The notes beneath the pieces were generated by a model that was given only the letters and a program-made list of their open reading frames with translations, was not told where the DNA came from and made no database searches. Of a stretch of 61,067 nucleotides of DNA, positions 24,401 through 35,533 are shown piece by piece. Numbering within the stretch: the first letter of the stretch is position 1; each line of letters starts with the position of its first letter. The DNA comes from Polysphondylium violaceum (lineage: Eukaryota; Evosea; Eumycetozoa; Dictyosteliales; Dictyosteliaceae), in the NCBI GenBank assembly GCA_000277445.1, contig AJWJ01000082.1, positions 1 to 61,067 of the forward strand, written 5' to 3'. Both the position numbers and the translations under genes were made by a program.

Positions 24401-25889
24401 TTATTTAAAAATTAAAAAACAAGATATTTCAACAAAGAAAAAAGTTTTGAAAAGTTTAAAAGATGGTATACCAAATTTTAGTCGAGAACAGGTGGAAACT
24501 AGTTTTCAAATAGCCTACTTGGGCTTATCAATTATTAAAGAAGGTAAAAATTCATTTTCTAAAATTCAACAAGTAAATCAATTATTGGAAGAAAACAAAA
24601 AGATGATTTCAATTTATTCCAATAATATTTATACAATGAATCAATTTAAAAACAAACAAACTCGTAAAATTAAGAAATATCTTGCAAGTGCATGTGAAGA
24701 TCTATCTGGTAAATCTTTAGCCTCTTTGCAAATACAAAAGTTGGAAATCAAAAAGTATCTCAGAAACATAAAATCAATCTTTCAATCCTTTTCACAAGGA
24801 GATAATTTATGTTTGGATAATACTGTTAAAGTTTTAATGGAAGGAATTGAAAACATGATACAAATCTATGAAAGAATAGAAACATATAAAGAGCAATTAG
24901 AATTTAGCAACTTTATCGTCAATACTACTTCAGATGATCCATTTGTTGATATAGAATCAAAATATAAAGATAGAGTAAAGGTTTTAAGAGAATTAACCAC
25001 GAGAAATGTTTTGGTTGATCAATACAACAAAGCCAAGGTTGCATTCTCTCAATATAGTTTTCCATTTTCTTCTTTTTTTTTTCAAGATAAAAAGTTTATT
25101 TGTACCAGTGCGAGTCTGAGTAGTCATTATTCATCTTTAGAGATTGATAAACAAAAAGATCAATTGGTAATGGAGTTAAAATCAAGTATCAATAATTTAA
25201 TCGAGTTTATAGATATGGATGTTTCAACAATCAATTTAAACAAAGGACCGTCACCTGACGAGAACATTATCAATGACAACTTTTGTCATTTAACAAGAAA
25301 CCCGTTCTATAGTTGGGATTCCCAAAGTTTTAAAGTCGAGATCAAAAAGCTAATGGACGGTGATGAAGTTCATTTGAGCTCAGATATAAAGTATTGCTAC
25401 TACGATGTCGTTAAATTTTCACAAGTGTACCTCACTATAGAATGCAATGATCCATTAGAGAACGCTCAACTACAATCTCTTTTAAGTAATGTGAATGTAG
25501 TGCTTACACACTCTGGTAAGTCATTGTATAAATTTAATTACAAAATCTATGAAATGAAATCATTTGCCTCGTGTTCCTCTTCCAATGGTCTTCAGTTGAT
25601 TCATAGATACGGTAATCTTGAATCCACCAATCAATCATACAAAAAGCTTGCATCAAGTAAACCAATTCTCAGTCCCTATTCAAATTGGACAATTCAATTG
25701 ATCCCCGTGGCACCCTGTCCAAACTCTGTCTTTACAGAACTGTCGAAATACTCTTCAAACTCTACTCTCTATTTAAACGGTAGAGGGATCTATTTTGGAG
25801 AAACCAGAGGCAAAGAAGCTAAAAGATTAAAAGATAGAATATCTGATCAAATACATAAGGAATACTCAAATATATTCGTTCCATTCTAA
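21453..25889 (+). CDS. Gly-rich / coiled-coil protein A, unknown function (one frame break)
   Basis: The start MTLSHFDIDYY aligns with MSQLSHFDIDYY of paralogue B. One 89-bp intron at 21595-21683 (phase 1) is placed by phase and by alignment to B. Removing it and one base of the T10 run at 23025-23034 leaves 1448 aa; B gives 1439 aa by the same correction. Order: a helical N-terminus; a beta-rich segment with IYSPKWVI and IDLSGQDG; Gly-rich collagen-like stretches (GGNGGNGSDGRKGD); two conserved helical blocks (TINNVPKLRLNEI, and IYQLICSSIFRF); long coiled coils; and a strongly conserved C-terminus ending HKEYSNIFVPF. No signal peptide is seen. Similar SPxW/GxDG Gly-rich proteins occur in other eukaryotes without known function. 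The frame break may be an assembly error, slippage site or early decay. Confidence 0.8.
23025..23034 (+). other. T10 run at the frame break of Gly-rich gene A
   Basis: The reading frame before this run ends at a stop 11 nt further on, while the continuing homology is in the other frame. With nine T instead of ten the frame stays open from 21684 to 25889, and the protein continues into the same Gly-rich segment as paralogue B. Confidence 0.8.
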
Positions 25890-25983
25890 CTTTCCAATAA
25901 TCAATAAAGTGTGTATTGAACAAGATAAATAAAGATATATGTGTAAAAAATTGGTTTAAATAATTACTTTTTTATTGTGTTTG

Positions 25984-26039
25984 AGATAAAGAAGTTCTCA
26001 ATAAATTAAAATATCTAATCAAAAAAGGGCAGAGAGAAA
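25984..26039. repeat. Left copy of a ~55-bp direct repeat
   Basis: This begins GATAAAGAAGTTCTCAATAA and continues through AAAATATCTAATCAAAAAAGG. A second copy in the same orientation is at 27966-28020, with a few substitutions and small indels. The pair brackets the small secreted-protein gene and the spacer repeats. Confidence 0.75.
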
Positions 26040-26091
26040 TTAGTTTTTAAATTAGAATATGATCCATGGATGAATTTATTTTATTTTTAAT

Positions 26092-26787
26092 TTAAAATAA
26101 ACAAAAATAAAATAATAATAAAACGATTGTTATCAATTGACATGGTCCTGAAAGTGCTGTAGCATCAGATGATTGCTTTTGGGATTTGTTTTGAGTATCT
26201 GAATCAGCCTCAACATATTTGTTTCGACTGTAATATGACTCTGAATATTCATAGTCATTTTGGGTGTGTTCAATTTCATTGGAAACATCACATGATGCGC
26301 AGATGGAGTCTTTACAACTTAGAACGGTTGTTTTTTGTGGTGTACATATGAGAGATTGATAGTAATTTCCATTAAAGTCACGTTGTTCTTTATAGCAAGA
26401 GGCATTTTTAGTTTGCATGATAGTGAAACCATTTTTGAAGTCCACACTTAACGAAATACTTGAATAACAACTTCCCTGGATCTCTTTGTGAGGTTCATTT
26501 GAAACTGTAAAGAATGAGTCCTCCCATGTATCATCATGATAGCAGTTTCCATAGGTGTATTCATTGTAATCGTTCGATTCATCACATTTTTGCTCCAGCC
26601 ATTTATCCTTATACCATTTTATACCATTTTCAAGTGTTACAATAGCTCCATACATGGAGCACTTGTCAAGGTCTATAGTTTTATAGGCCACTCCATCACA
26701 TTTACTATTGGAATAGTACTTAAGCTGGGTTGATGAGAAACAAGGTCCTATAAATACAAAAAGTATTAATAAAATATTTTTATTCAT
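26092..26787 (-). CDS. Small secreted Cys-rich protein, probable GPI anchor
   Basis: Single exon, 231 aa. A signal peptide is seen at residues 1-18 (MNKNILLILFVFIGPCFS). The mature part contains about a dozen cysteines and has no domain I can name. A Ser/Asn/Gln-rich stretch precedes a small-residue site (SSDATALSG) and a hydrophobic C-terminal tail (CQLITIVLLLFYFCLF) with nothing after it. That is the pattern of a GPI-anchor signal. It is likely a cell-surface or secreted protein of lineage-specific type. It is convergent with Gly-rich gene A and lies inside the segment bracketed by direct repeats. Confidence 0.78.
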   Translation of the reverse strand: MNKNILLILFVFIGPCFSSTQLKYYSNSKCDGVAYKTIDLDKCSMYGAIVTLENGIKWYKDKWLEQKCDESNDYNEYTYGNCYHDDTWEDSFFTVSNEPHKEIQGSCYSSISLSVDFKNGFTIMQTKNASCYKEQRDFNGNYYQSLICTPQKTTVLSCKDSICASCDVSNEIEHTQNDYEYSESYYSRNKYVEADSDTQNKSQKQSSDATALSGPCQLITIVLLLFYFCLF

Positions 26788-26990
26788 TATCTATGTTTAT
26801 TTGTAAAGTTTTGAATAATTTTGTTTTTATGTATTGTTGCTATGGATGAAATGAATTATTTATAGTTTCCTCTTCATTCTTTTTTTGTGTGAAATAATTT
26901 CAATATATTCTTTCTCATACTTTTGACAAATTACATTTTATTAGAACATGCAACAAGTTTAGATCTATCGGCGATTAAAAGTGTTAATAT

Positions 26991-27449
26991 CTGACAAAAT
27001 TATCAATTTAAAAAAAAAGTAATTTGTTCATAGTTATTCTTGGTTTTGCCCTAATTTCACATAAAAATACAAAAATATGTTGTTATTGTTGCATTGAAAA
27101 TTTGATTTTTTAACATTTGCAAACTGACAAAATCAGCTATCAAGAAAAAAAAAGTAATTTGTTCATAGTTATTTTTGGTTTACCCCTAATTTCACATAAA
27201 AATACAAAAAGAGATTGATAATGAGGGTGAAAGTGATGGTATAGGATAAATTGAATCTGAAAGGAATAGAGTTTATGTTGTTATTGTTGCATTGAAAATT
27301 TCATTTTTTTAACACATTTGCAAACTGACAAAATAAGCTATCAAGAAAAAAAAAAAGTAATTTGTTCATAGTTATTTTTGGTTTACCCCTAATTTCACAT
27401 AAAAATACAAAAAGATATTGATAATGGGGGTTAAAGTGATGGTGAAGGA
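26991..27449. repeat. Three-copy imperfect tandem repeat (135- and 203-bp spacing)
   Basis: A core beginning AAGTAATTTGTTCATAGTTA and ending ACATAAAAATACAAAAA occurs near 27017, 27152 and 27355. Copies two and three are also followed by a GATTGATAATG-AGTGATGG block. A second shared block (TGTTGTTATTGTTGCATTGA, then GCAAACTGACAAAAT) precedes copies two and three. The first copy lacks about 68 bp, which explains the unequal spacing. Confidence 0.88.
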
Positions 27450-27459
27450 AAATGGTTTA

Positions 27460-27566
27460 AAAAATGCAAGTTGATATTGAACAATTTATACAAAACCGGT
27501 GTGTTATACCACAAAAATGCAAGTTGATATTGAACAATTTATACAAAACTGGTATGTTATACCACA
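27460..27566. repeat. 53-bp tandem duplication
   Basis: Two head-to-tail copies of a 53-bp unit beginning AAAAATGCAAGTTGATATTG and ending GTTATACCACA. They differ at only about two positions, so this looks younger than the neighbouring 203-bp repeats. Confidence 0.9.
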
Positions 27567-27842
27567 AAAATGTTTGAATTGAATTGGAATAAAAAGTTAA
27601 TAAATCCATCCCACCATATTTATTATGAAAAAAGTATATGGAAATAGAGTTTTTTGTTTAATATATTTAGACATCTTCTTTTTTATCGCTAGGCCACTAT
27701 AGAGCTCACAATTAATAAAAAAACATATAGTTTAAATAAATATCCTCATTTAAATGATTTTGTTTAAAAGAAGATAGGGCATTCATCTCTGTACCTCGAT
27801 CCTATATAAAAAATTTTGTTATGGGCTTTTGTTGTATCTATA

Positions 27843-27861
27843 TTTTCGATTGAATCGAAAA
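27843..27861. repeat. Perfect 19-bp palindrome
   Basis: TTTTCGATT and AATCGAAAA are perfect inverted arms around a single central G. It lies about 225 bp upstream of the helicase start, in DNA with few CG dinucleotides, so it may be a dimeric protein-binding site. Confidence 0.7.
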
Positions 27862-27965
27862 AAAAAAAATTAACAAAAACATTAAAAAAAGTAACAAAAT
27901 TATTTTAAAAAGCCAAAAAATTTAAAAATTCAAATTTTTAATTTTCCATCTACTTGGCATCCCGG

Positions 27966-28020
27966 GATAAAAGAAGTTCTTAATAAATTAAAATATCTCA
28001 TCAAAAAAGGCTGAGAAAAA
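27966..28020. repeat. Right copy of the ~55-bp direct repeat
   Basis: This begins GATAAAAGAAGTTCTTAATAA and continues AAAATATCTCATCAAAAAAGG. It matches 25984-26039 in the same orientation. It ends 66 bp before the helicase start codon. Confidence 0.75.
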
Positions 28021-28086
28021 TGTAAGAAATTATTTTAATATAAAAGTGTTTCTTTTTGAGTTTCTCCAGATCAGTGATTACACAAG

Positions 28087-31000
28087 ATGGAGGCTATAGT
28101 TGATACATCGACCAAGATACAAGATAAAGCCTCATCTACCTCACCAACAACAACATCAACTACATCAGCATCATCATCAGCAGCATCATCATCTATACCA
28201 TTTAACTTATTATTTCCAAATGAAGCAATCAATATACTTCATGATTTTGGTGTAGACTTACCATTTGTAATCGATGGTGATTCATTGATATTACATTTAT
28301 TCCTTAGTAATCCTTTTCTTTCAACAACTGAGCCGCAGTCTTTAGTGTTTTTTCATTATTTTGAAAACTTTATCTCTACATTGTTAAATAGGAAAGCTAG
28401 ATTTCATATTCTATTCATTCAAGAGAATGAGAGCCTTTATAAGAATAGCAATTTGGTAGGTATTAATTATACTATTTCCAATCTACAAATGTATTGTGCA
28501 GATTCTAATTCACCCCTTACTCTTATAATATATAGAGATTGATAAGAAAACTGTGCATACAATATTATATTTATCAATATCCAAATAAATATAGTCAAGA
28601 GGAACATCAAGTTACTTTTAAACTGATTAGATCAAAATGGTGGGATCATTCAGATTATTTATCGATTGAGACTTATTTTAAAGAAAATATGGTATGTATT
28701 ATTATTGCTATAGTACTACAGTGTAAATCATGATATTAATTATATAATATGTATATATTATAGTTTTCATTTATGTTTATTCGTATACCAGAGAATTTGG
28801 AAATTGAAGATCAAGTTTATGATACCTATATGCTAGATTCTCTAATTTTAAAGTCATTTAGTTTCTTTGATTATATTGTTGAATTGAATTCGGTGGCATT
28901 TAATGGATCAAATGTTGCTTCTGTTATCTATGCCAAAAGCTTTCGTTTTGAACGGTTTCTGATTGAAAAACAAAATGATTATTTATCAACTGTTGCAGAG
29001 AGAGTAAAGAGTAGAGATGATATCAGTTCCTATCAGTCCACTATGATCGATAAACAAGGTTTTGAAATTTCTTTATTCACAGAGGCAGTCAAAAAAGATA
29101 GGTCCATTTCAAAAACAGAGTTGGACTACCAATTTATCACATACATATGCTTGAAGGAATCGTTGAGTTTGCAAGATAGAAGCATTAAATTACCAGATTC
29201 TTTTAAACCAGATCAATTGGTATCTAGTTATCTCTCCAACTTGTCTAGTGTGATGTGCGATCTACTTGCCCTGGGCAGCGAGTCTGTGTTGCAAGACATT
29301 GATTTCCTCGATTTAATAGATTATAAATTATTTGTCATCCTTCTCTCGCTGGTCCAAGGCACACAAAATGCAGACGTGTACACCATAGTGGGTAAAGACG
29401 TTTCTGAAAAAGTATGTCACATATGGAGTTTGGTTCATCCTGGCTTACCCGTGCCCCTCAGTGCCCCTAAGATACCCGCTCTTAGAAAGGTGATTAGACA
29501 CATTGAAAAGGAAACCATCGGACTCTGCACTGATATCAAGGTTGACAAGATATCAAATGATTTCATTGAGCATGTTTCTCCAAATCTTGGTACTCTGTTT
29601 GAGCCCTATTACTCCGACGATAGTGAGAGTGATGGCGAGGGTGACGATGACCTTGGTTTATGGGACGACGATTCCGATGCTGATGACGACCGAAAATGTG
29701 TCGCCAAAACTAGATTCGTCGATAACTTTCATTTCCATCGAAACAAGACCATAGAGCCCGATGCCTTTGATGTTAAGTTAAAAGATGCCTATAAAGAGAC
29801 TAGGTCAAGATACTCTGAAAAGATCAGACAAAAAGGTGCATTGGCTTTCAAGAAATATGCAGACTCACTCAATGACCCTAAAGATAAGTTTATCATCACC
29901 CATTTGGTCTCCAAAGAAGAACAAGAAAAAGCCAGATTAAAGATGGAAAAGGAAGAGTTGAAAAAGACTTATCACAAGCCTAGTAAGAACAAGGACAACA
30001 ACAACAAAAACAAAGTATTAAAACCAAAAGATGAAGCACAAAAAAGAAAAGAGAATGCTTTGGTCGAGTTGAAGGCAAGATTTCTTGTTCAATTGGAAAC
30101 TTGTTCTGACCCATCATTGGCCATAAAGTTTCTCTCTGATACATCTAATCTCTTGCAATTAACCAAAGTTTATGAAAAGTTTTTTGATAAATTGGTATTG
30201 TTTAAAGATAATCTTGGATCAATTAAAAGCTACTATCAGCTAATTCAAGGATATCTTAGATTCTTTGATGAAAACAGTACTTTTGAAAGCAGCTCGATAT
30301 TCAATCATATGTATTTTATTTCAAAGAATATCATTTGTTCCTATGATTTGGCAAATTATCTCAGCAGTAGATTTAGATTGGGTCATTCGGAATTGGATAT
30401 ACACTCTAGTGAAAATCTCAGAGACTCTATTAAATTGCAAATGGTGGATAGCCCAGAAACATTGGTTAGAAATACAGGTAGTGTTGCTGATAAAAGAGTC
30501 AGAAACTTTAAACCAGATAAATGGCAGGTCGAACTATTGGACATTGTCGATGCTCAAAAAAGTGCTTTGATTTGTGCTCCAACATCGTCTGGAAAGACAT
30601 TTATTAGTTTTTATGCATTTGAATCTGTTTTAAAGTCTAGTAATGATGGTATTGTAGTGTTTGTGTGTCCAACCAAGGCGCTGGTGAATCAAATGTATGC
30701 CGAGGTATTGGGTAAATACGAGAAAAACTATAATCATATTCTTAAAAAGCCCTCAAGCCATAGAATGGTTGGTATTTTCACAAGAGAGTGGAGATTGGAT
30801 ATCCACAATTGCCAAATTTTGATCACCGTCGCCGAAGCCTTGGAAATCCTGTTCCTTTCCGTGGTAAATACATCGTTTATCCAACGTATCAAGTATGTAA
30901 TATTTGATGAGGTTCATACGATTGCCTCTGCATCGGGTGCAGTTTGGGAAAGATTATTGCTCTTCAATCCTTCCCCATTCCTCGCACTCTCTGCCACAAT

Positions 31001-33164
31001 TGGGAATCTAAAAGATTTTCATGAATGGTTGAAAAAGATTGACCCAAACAGAGATGTGGAGCTGATCCAATACAAACATAGATTCAATGACTTGAACACC
31101 TTTTTTGTGCCACCCTCGGATCCAACGTCTATTGAACCGATCCATCCAGTGTCCTGTCTTTTACAAGATGGTGAAAAGATTATAGATTTTGGTGAGGATC
31201 ATACATTGCTCTCCAACGAGGCCTATGAACTCTACGCCGCAATGAAAGATCGCTTTGGATATCAAATGGTTCAGCATTTAGACCCATGTGTCTGCTTTGC
31301 TTCAAAACCAAATGCATTGTATAATTTAGAGAAGCAAGCCATATATGACTACCAGTTACAGTTAAAAGAGACCTTTACTAAATTATCAAAAAGTCATAAA
31401 GATGATATCAAGAAGATTATTTATCAACTGTCTCCTATTGAATATAAGGATCTTGAGTTTCCATGGATGTATGAAATCACTGGTATGCTTATCGAGTATC
31501 AGAAAAAGAATCTTTTGCCCATCATTATCTTTACATTTGATAGAAAAAGGTGCAACAACATTGCAGATACCATTTACCAACAAATTCTCAGCAGAAATAC
31601 AGATCCAGATTTACAAGAGAAAAAATACAAGTTGGATGCATCGATCAAGGTTTATGAAAAATTGGTTAATAATATCAAAAAGAATCAATCATCGTCAAAT
31701 GAGACAATACCAGAGATGAAGATCTTGGAGGATCTCAGGAATAAGAGAAACATACTAGATTACTCCAAACCTCAGTTTGGCACATTGACATTATCAGATA
31801 TCGACCAAAAAGTCAGAAGCAATCCAATGGCGCAACATCTAATGCAAGGTATTGCCGTGCATCATGCCGGTTGTGATAAAAACTATTTAAAGAATGTAGA
31901 GTATCTTTTTAGAAGTGGAAAGATCCAAGTAGTCATTGGAACAAGTACATTGGCCTTGGGTGTCAACATGCCCTGCAAAAGTGTTATGTTTTGTGGAGAC
32001 TCGCCCTACCTAAACACACTTACTTTTAGACAATGTGCAGGAAGAGCGGGAAGAAGAGGCATTGATAAAGTCGGCAACACAATCTTTGTAGGCGTGTCTC
32101 ATTACAAAATCAATAATCTGTTAAATTCAAATCTATCCCAAATCGTTGGCAACACTTGTCTATCGCCTTCAATCTCTCTTCAACTTCTTTGTCGATACGA
32201 TTATGAATTGGAAACACAAGGAGGCAGTAAAAAAGAAAAGGGCATGGAGATCATCAAGAAATCAACTATCTCTCTACTAAACAACTCTTTTTTCATCGGT
32301 GACCCTATTCAAGTTCAATTCCAATTTAGATTTTCGTTGGATTATTTGTATAAGTCTGGATTTATTAATAAATCTGGTGTGCCATTGGATTATTCTGGTA
32401 TCGTTACCCATCTATCCTATTTGGAACCATACAACTTCTTGTTTGTGCTTCTTCTCACCCAAGGTGCCTTTGATAACGTTCACCTCAAGAATCAAATGGA
32501 CTCTGATATTTATATTATCAAGATTCTCAGTCATCTCTTTTGTATAAAGAAAACTATTTCCATTCAAAGGCGTTCACCATCCATTCTAGTATTGGAACAG
32601 ATGCCAAAGGAAGCCTATACCATTCTTGAGAAGCATAATGTGCAGCTAATGGAAAATTTGTATGCCTATATCCATATATACCAAAAGTATTTAAATTCAC
32701 CTCCATTAGCTTTGTCACATGACCGCCCTATCAAAAATCCAGAAAACACCAACTCTGCATGGAGAACTAGAATCTATGGTCTCAAACCCACCAAAGGATT
32801 CCACCAAAATCCTGTTCACTCTTTATGTGGTGCCTACAATATTAAAACCAAAGATCAGCTTAAATCGCTTCTTGGCTCAAAAAATTACTTTTCTTTATCT
32901 GTTTTACCATTTAGTAATTTAGAGCCGGGCATCATTAACTCTTATATTCTCGATTTCTTTAAACATGGTCAATCTATTGCAATCATTAGGGACAATAAAA
33001 TTTCTGAAGGCGAAATATGGAATCTCTTGAGAGAATTTACTCTTGTCCTCAAAACCATTGCCACATGTTTAGAAAGAAGATCTGAACATGACCCCATTAC
33101 CCTTGCATTCAAAGGATTAGCCGAAAGATATCAAAAAAGATTTGGTGAATCATTTTCCTACTAA
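28087..33164 (+). CDS. DDX60-type DExD/H-box RNA helicase
   Basis: Three exons, 28087-28455, 28536-28691 and 28764-33164 (both introns phase 0), giving 1641 aa; human DDX60 is about 1700. The long N-terminal region before the motor is typical of DDX60. Helicase motifs: Walker A CAPTSSGKT near residue 778, CPTKALVNQ, DEVH near 889, SATIGN, then in the second RecA domain VHHAGCDKNYLK, GTSTLALGVNMP and QCAGRAGRRG near 1265. The motor is Ski2-like and the DEVH box and overall order identify the DDX60 branch. An acidic Asp/Glu stretch (about residues 455-480) and a Lys-rich coiled segment sit before the motor. In vertebrates DDX60 is tied to antiviral RNA sensing and RNA turnover; the role in amoebae is not known. 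Confidence 0.94.
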
Positions 33165-33224
33165 AACAATTGTAATAATAAAGAGGATCAATGTATAATA
33201 GTAGTAGTATATGTGTACATTTAT

Positions 33225-33922
33225 TTATTTCTTGTTCTTTTCAATAAAAGCAGTGAATGGTTGTAATGAGTGGACAAATTCATACAAGGATGTCTTTGTG
33301 TTGTTGACTGCGGGAATGGTTTCCAATTCTTTATAGTATCTCTCAATGTTTTTCAATGAAGAGAATGTGGATAGATAGTTGAATTGGAGAAAAGGAAAAT
33401 GAGGATAGATGGCAAGATCTGCTGCAGACAACTTGTCACCATTGATATATTTGTTTGTCTTTAAATGATCATCCAAGGCACTTAGTACTCTATGATAAGT
33501 TGATTCAAATCTTTGAACTAAACTTGGATCACTGTCTATGAATATCTTGTTTATCAGTAGATTAGCCTCTCCCACTCCATCCATTTAAATATATTGATAA
33601 AACCGAGTAAATCCTTGCTACTGTCTGGTAACAAATCATGATTGGTACCATATTTCTTTAGAATATATAAAAGGATAGCACCAGATTCATAAACAATTAC
33701 AGGCTCCTGACTCTTGTCACTCTTGTCGACAAGTAAAGGAACTCTGCTGTGAATATTTATTTTTTTATACTCTTCAGTAAACTGTTCACCTGCAAAGGTA
33801 TTTACAACTACGGTAGTGAATTTTAGTCCCAAGTAATTTAATAATAACGATACTTTAGAACTAACTGATCCTCTATTGGTATATAATGTTAAATCAATAT
33901 TATTATTTGTTGCTGATGACAT
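33225..33922 (-). CDS. Glutathione S-transferase (frame break in the middle)
   Basis: The N-terminal half (33922-33554) is a GST thioredoxin fold: LTLYTNRGSVSSKVSLLL, NIHSRVPLLVD and the ESGAILLYIL signature. The C-terminal half (in frame from 33584 to 33225) is the helical GST domain with NGDKLSAADLAIYPHF. The two halves are in different frames and need one extra base (or two fewer) around 33565-33585. A fourth G in the GGG run at 33571-33573 (coding strand) would give a smooth FKWMEWGEANLLINKIF. An intron does not fit well because no normal donor-acceptor pair keeps both helices. It is either an assembly error or a recently damaged gene. The stop lies 60 bp from that of the convergent helicase. 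Confidence 0.8.
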
Positions 33923-34501
33923 TTTGTGTCTATATATCTATTTATAATTGTTGTTTTATAATTGTATTTAACTTGAATTAATTAATCAATAAAACTAAAC
34001 TATATATACAATTGTATTTTCATTCTATTTTGAGCTCATTCTATGATAAAAAATCCCGAACATACGAAATAAATCCATTTTTTGTTTCGTCAATGTGTGG
34101 TTTGTTCTAGAATTTGTAATCTGAATTTATTTTTTGTTTTTTTTTTTTATTTTAATTTTCATATTATGAATATCTTAAGATGTTCAATCGACATTATGTT
34201 TTTGATGCTAATAATGAAATTTAATATTCTATTTATAATTTAAAAAATAAAATCAACTTATTTATACAATTTTATTCTCATTGTATATATATTGATTGGT
34301 CTTCATTTTTACCAACCTGGTTTCTTTTCCCTAAGGTGTGGATCTACAAATGGTTTTATTATAGTTTTTAAAAAAAAAAAAGAAATTTATCTGTTGAGAT
34401 AGTAATGAAATACAATACAAGAGTGAATAAATTGATACATTATAATAATAATGATATGATACTAATAAACAAATAAACTATTTTTTTTAATTTAAAAAAA
34501 T
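33923..34501. other. Intergenic region between GST and fructose-bisphosphatase
   Basis: 579 bp of very AT-rich DNA containing the GST promoter and the 3' region of the fructose-bisphosphatase gene, both on the minus strand. T runs occur near 34130-34150. No gene or repeat family is seen. Confidence 0.45.
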
Positions 34502-35533
34502 TTAATCTTTCTTTGGAACGGTGGCAGCAGAGGCTACACTATGTTTTTCGTGAGTTTTTTCAAGAGTAGTAACATCGTGATGAGAGCCCATGAATACAGG
34601 GACTCTTTGATGGATAGATGTTGGCATAATATCCAAACAAGCAGATTTACCATTACTAGATTTACCACCGGCTTGCTCCATTAAAAATGACAAGGGGGCG
34701 ACTTCATAGAGATATCTAAGCTTACCATTTGGTGATTTAGAGTCTGCTGGATACATGAAAATACCTCCATACAAGAGAGTACGATGAACGTCACTGACCA
34801 TGGAACCAATGTATCTGGATGAGTAGGGTGTGTTTCCATTCTCTTTGGATTTAATAGTATTTACATACTCTGAGGTGGCCTTGTCCCAGTACACAGAGTT
34901 ACCTTCGTTGATAGAGTAGATGTTTCCTTTAGATTTGATCTTCATCTCGACGTGGGTGAGAATAAACTCTCCGATGGTGTTGTCTAATGTAAACCCATAG
35001 ACACCGTAGCCAAGTGAGATGACCAACATGGTAGCCGAGCCGTATAAAGCATAGCCACAGGCAATCATGTCTCTGCCCTTTCTGAGTACATCTTCATTCA
35101 ATGCTTGGTGATCCTTGGACACCTTGTCCCAGATGCCAAAGATGGAGCCAACAGACACGTTGCAATCCAAGTTACTGGAGCCGTCCAAGGGATCAAACGA
35201 GATGACAAATCTACCGTTTTGGTTCTCTGACACGGGAATGATGCTGTCCTCCTCTTCGGACACCATGCAATGAACCTCTCTGGTGGCCTTGAGTGAGTTT
35301 TTCCATGCATCGTTGGCCACAATATCAAGTTTCTTTACATCTTCTGAATGGACATTTGTGATACCGGCCAACCCAAAGTTTTGTTCAAAACCAGCTCTCT
35401 TGATAGCATTGTTGGTCACCTTGCACGCAAGAGCAATACCAGAGAAAAGATTGGCCAACTCCAACTTGTACTCTATATTCTTGTGTGTGTCTGATAACAA
35501 CCATCTATTCAATGTAATCAAGTTTGTTGACAT
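34502..35533 (-). CDS. fbp: Fructose-1,6-bisphosphatase, class I
   Basis: Single exon, 343 aa, normal for the family. It removes the 1-phosphate from fructose 1,6-bisphosphate in gluconeogenesis, in the cytosol. The metal-binding active site reads [17 protein letters not shown] (D114 to N121 form the core DPLDGSSN), preceded by SEEEDS. Further family signatures are [14 protein letters not shown], the substrate site [20 protein letters not shown] and the C-terminal [20 protein letters not shown]. The N-terminal AMP-site region is present. The start codon is followed by ordinary sequence, with no targeting peptide. C-ending codons are common, fitting strong expression. Confidence 0.96.
   Translation of the reverse strand: MSTNLITLNRWLLSDTHKNIEYKLELANLFSGIALACKVTNNAIKRAGFEQNFGLAGITNVHSEDVKKLDIVANDAWKNSLKATREVHCMVSEEEDSIIPVSENQNGRFVISFDPLDGSSNLDCNVSVGSIFGIWDKVSKDHQALNEDVLRKGRDMIACGYALYGSATMLVISLGYGVYGFTLDNTIGEFILTHVEMKIKSKGNIYSINEGNSVYWDKATSEYVNTIKSKENGNTPYSSRYIGSMVSDVHRTLLYGGIFMYPADSKSPNGKLRYLYEVAPLSFLMEQAGGKSSNGKSACLDIMPTSIHQRVPVFMGSHHDVTTLEKTHEKHSVASAATVPKKD

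Larger units (their letters stand above)
26788..28086. other. 1.3-kb repeat-rich intergenic spacer
   Basis: This lies between the small secreted gene (-) and the DDX60-type helicase (+). It contains the tandem repeats at 26991-27449 and 27460-27566, a palindrome at 27843-27861 and the right direct repeat at 27966-28020. No open frame of note is present. It also serves as the promoter region for both divergent genes. Confidence 0.6.

Noticed and set aside
25984-28020. Transposon insertion explanation for the repeat-bracketed segment
   Set aside because: No transposase, reverse transcriptase, terminal inverted repeats or clear target-site duplication; kept only as a repeat observation.
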